From Hirundichthys speculiger (taxonomy: Eukaryota; Chordata; Actinopteri; Beloniformes; Exocoetidae): a stretch of DNA of 64,000 nt. Under the pieces are notes generated by a model. That model made no database searches and was not told the DNA's origin. It saw nothing but the letters and a program-made list of their open reading frames with translations. This document shows, one piece after another, positions 62,451-64,000 of this stretch. How positions within the stretch are numbered: the first letter of the stretch is position 1; every line of letters begins with the position of its first letter. The DNA lies in the NCBI GenBank assembly GCA_018398805.1, contig JAGFBZ010000328.1, positions 703,501-767,500 on the forward strand, read 5' to 3'. The position numbers and the translations under genes are program-made.

Positions 62451-62995
62451 CCCTTTAGGCTCCGGAGTTTTTTCAAGAAAATAAACAATTTTGACATCAA
62501 GATTTCAAAAGGCTCTAACTTGAAGGCAGTTTGGGATAAAGGTATACTGTCAATGAGAAAATTGCTCAGTATGACTCAAAGTCTATGATGGGAGTGAAAT
62601 TATTCATGTAATTTGCATATTATGACGCCACAAGGCGGCGGCCATATTGGAAAATGTTCAATTTTGATGTCAAGATTTCAAAAGGCTCTAACTTGAAAGC
62701 AGCTTGAGATAAAAGTATACTGTCAATGAGAAAATTGTTCAGTATGACTCAAAGTCTATGATGAGAGTGAAATTATTCATGTAATTTGCATATTATAACG
62801 TCACAAGGCGGAGCCATATTGGAAAATGTTCAGTTTTGATATCAAGATTTCAAAAGGCTATAACTTGAAGGCAGTTTGAGATAAAGGTATACTGTCAATG
62901 AGAAAATTGTTCAGTATGACTCAACGCATGTGATGAGAGTGAAATTATTTATGTAATTTGCGTATTATGACGTCACAAGGTGGTGGTGGCAGCAG
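62451..62995 (+). mobile_element. piggyBac-like element, one end with subrepeats
   Basis: Begins right after TTAA (62447-62450) with CCCTTTAGGCTCCGGAG, the end of the element at 2832-4254. It has three 173-bp subrepeats starting at CAAGATTTCAAAAGGC (62498, 62671, 62843), each with GGCCATATTGG or a variant. The other end is missing. Confidence 0.8.
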
Positions 62996-63776
62996 AAAAT
63001 AATTGAGAAGCCACTGACTTACAGCAAGTTCTTTGCACACAACCACAGAATAAAACAACCGCGGCAGCGTCAACCCTCTGGTCAGCGCCTCTTGATCATG
63101 CTCAGCATCCCTTTTTTTCTTTTTTCATCCCCGATATTTTTTTTATTTATATCCGGATGTGGCGATCTTCCCCTGGAGCTGGTCTCGTCTCTGGAGGAAC
63201 CTCCGGCTTGTGCTGTTGATTTTAAAAACCAGAAGCTTTTTGATGCAAGTGTGCTGAATTTAAACGCGTCCTACAAGAATTGAGTTAACAAAAGAAGTTT
63301 TTTTTTTTTTTTTTACTGCCGGGCAGTAAAAGGAGATGAGCCAAACTTACAACAAGTAATTATTGTGTCGCTCTTACTGCAGGAGTTTGGAAGACTGCCG
63401 TCTTAATTCTATTCCTGCCATACTCCTTTGTTATCCTAATGGATGCATTGTTCAATAAATAGCAGCACAAAAAGCTCCCCCCTTCACAGTTTATTTTCTT
63501 TTTTTTAATGATAGCTGCTTTGTGATGCAAAAGACGGACAAATCTAAACGTGCAACAGGAAACGGCTCTCCCACACTTGATTTCTGCTGCACAGTTCCTC
63601 CTCATTACGCTCTATGAGGCTCTTTGATTGTTCAGCGTTAGCTTCCTCACTGGTGATTCACCGTTCATTAGTGCCTTCGGTAAGCTGATGAACTTCAGAG
63701 AGTATGGACTCTCGCTCGTCTTGGAAGGAAACTGATTAGCATAATGTCAATATGCCTTCCCGCTCCTTCTCCGCAG
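62996..63776 (+). other. intron 2 upstream of cdh12 exon 3
   Basis: Mostly unique; poly-T tracts at 63298-63314. Ends in ctccttctccgcag. Confidence 0.5.
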
Positions 63777-63897
63777 GGACGTACGTGACGCAAGTAACGG
63801 CGACTGATGCAGACGACCCCTACCTATGGAAACAGCGCGAGAGTGGTGTACAGCATTCTCCACGGACAGCCGTACTTCTCTGTAGACCCCAAAACAG
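63777..63897 (+). CDS. cdh12: cadherin-12, third coding exon (EC2), with 1-nt frameshift
   Basis: The exon follows ctccttctccgcag and ends AAAACAG|gtaaaa. In phase 1 it reads [15 protein letters not shown], the start of EC2. The frame then breaks: the run of four C at 63817-63820 has one base more than the expected GAC-CCT-ACC-TAT. After the extra base the other frame reads [16 protein letters not shown] and SVDPKT, the conserved EC2 core. The exon is 121 bp, while this type II cadherin exon is normally 120 bp, which independently supports a single-base insertion. Both splice sites and all other residues are intact, so a homopolymer sequencing error is more likely than a dead gene, but a real null allele or a pseudogene cannot be excluded. 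Later exons (rest of EC2 to the cytoplasmic tail) lie outside the window. Confidence 0.9.
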
Positions 63898-64000
63898 GTA
63901 AAAAAAATATATATATACATATCATTTTGCTTTCTCAGTGTTATTTATGTGACAAAACAAATCCCTCCCTGCGGTCTGGCTCCAGGGTGACACCTCGGTG

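Larger units (their letters stand above)
55745..63776 (+). other. cdh12: cdh12 intron 2 (8.0 kb)
   Basis: Phase 1 intron, gtgagt to ctccgcag. It contains the interstitial telomeric array, a SINE-like head, a TA-flanked hAT, two hAT-A copies and a piggyBac-like end. Confidence 0.85.

Noticed and set aside
63961..64000. Possible start of the next cdh12 exon at ctccag near 63986
   Set aside because: Read in phase 1 it stops at once and does not match the expected continuation of EC2.

Overview
The window is vertebrate nuclear DNA, almost certainly from a ray-finned fish. The evidence is a multi-exon type II classical cadherin gene with very long introns, plus a typical teleost repeat load: several BED-finger hAT families, a piggyBac-like element, L2-, L1- and other LINE fragments, a tRNA-derived SINE and many microsatellites. 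No bacterial operons, CRISPR arrays, complete viral genes, rRNA or complete tRNA genes were found.

The only host gene I can support is on the + strand and reads as cadherin-12 (cdh12). Its first coding exon (18705-18950) carries the signal peptide, a short propeptide, the RVKR furin site and the start of EC1. The next exon (55450-55744, 295 bp) completes EC1 and enters EC2. The third (63777-63897) continues EC2. Splice phases (0, then 1, then 1) agree across the three exons. The intron between the first two is 36.5 kb and the next is 8.0 kb. The rest of the gene lies beyond the right edge. Exon 3 carries one extra C that shifts the frame, so it is either an assembly or consensus error or a real lesion.

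Region by region. 1-18.4 kb is 5' flank or 5' intron of cdh12, full of nested transposons: hAT inside an older repeat, piggyBac inside hAT, hAT inside an L2 LINE. It also holds about 2.5 kb of unique sequence near 11.8-14.4 kb. 18.4-19.7 kb is the first coding exon, squeezed between two hAT insertions. 19.7-55.4 kb is intron 1, with many hAT copies, a 28-copy 26-bp minisatellite, an L2 and an L1 fragment, a YADD-containing LINE, and a fairly clean unique stretch at 25.7-30.5 kb. 55.7-63.8 kb is intron 2, with a 0.44-kb interstitial telomeric array, a SINE-like head, hAT copies and a piggyBac end built of 173-bp subrepeats.

The most informative material is the transposon archaeology. One hAT-type family, called hAT-A here, has 13 copies or fragments, and ten of the inserts keep recognisable 8-bp target duplications. 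One insert is a head-to-tail dimer inside a single target duplication. Its ends, and those of related families, are packed with TATCGYGATA and TATCGATA palindromes, close to the known binding sites of the BED-finger proteins hDREF/ZBED1 and DREF. Broken BED-finger transposase starts from four families lie in the same window. I see no convincing new host gene system. Family names hAT-A to hAT-I are local labels.
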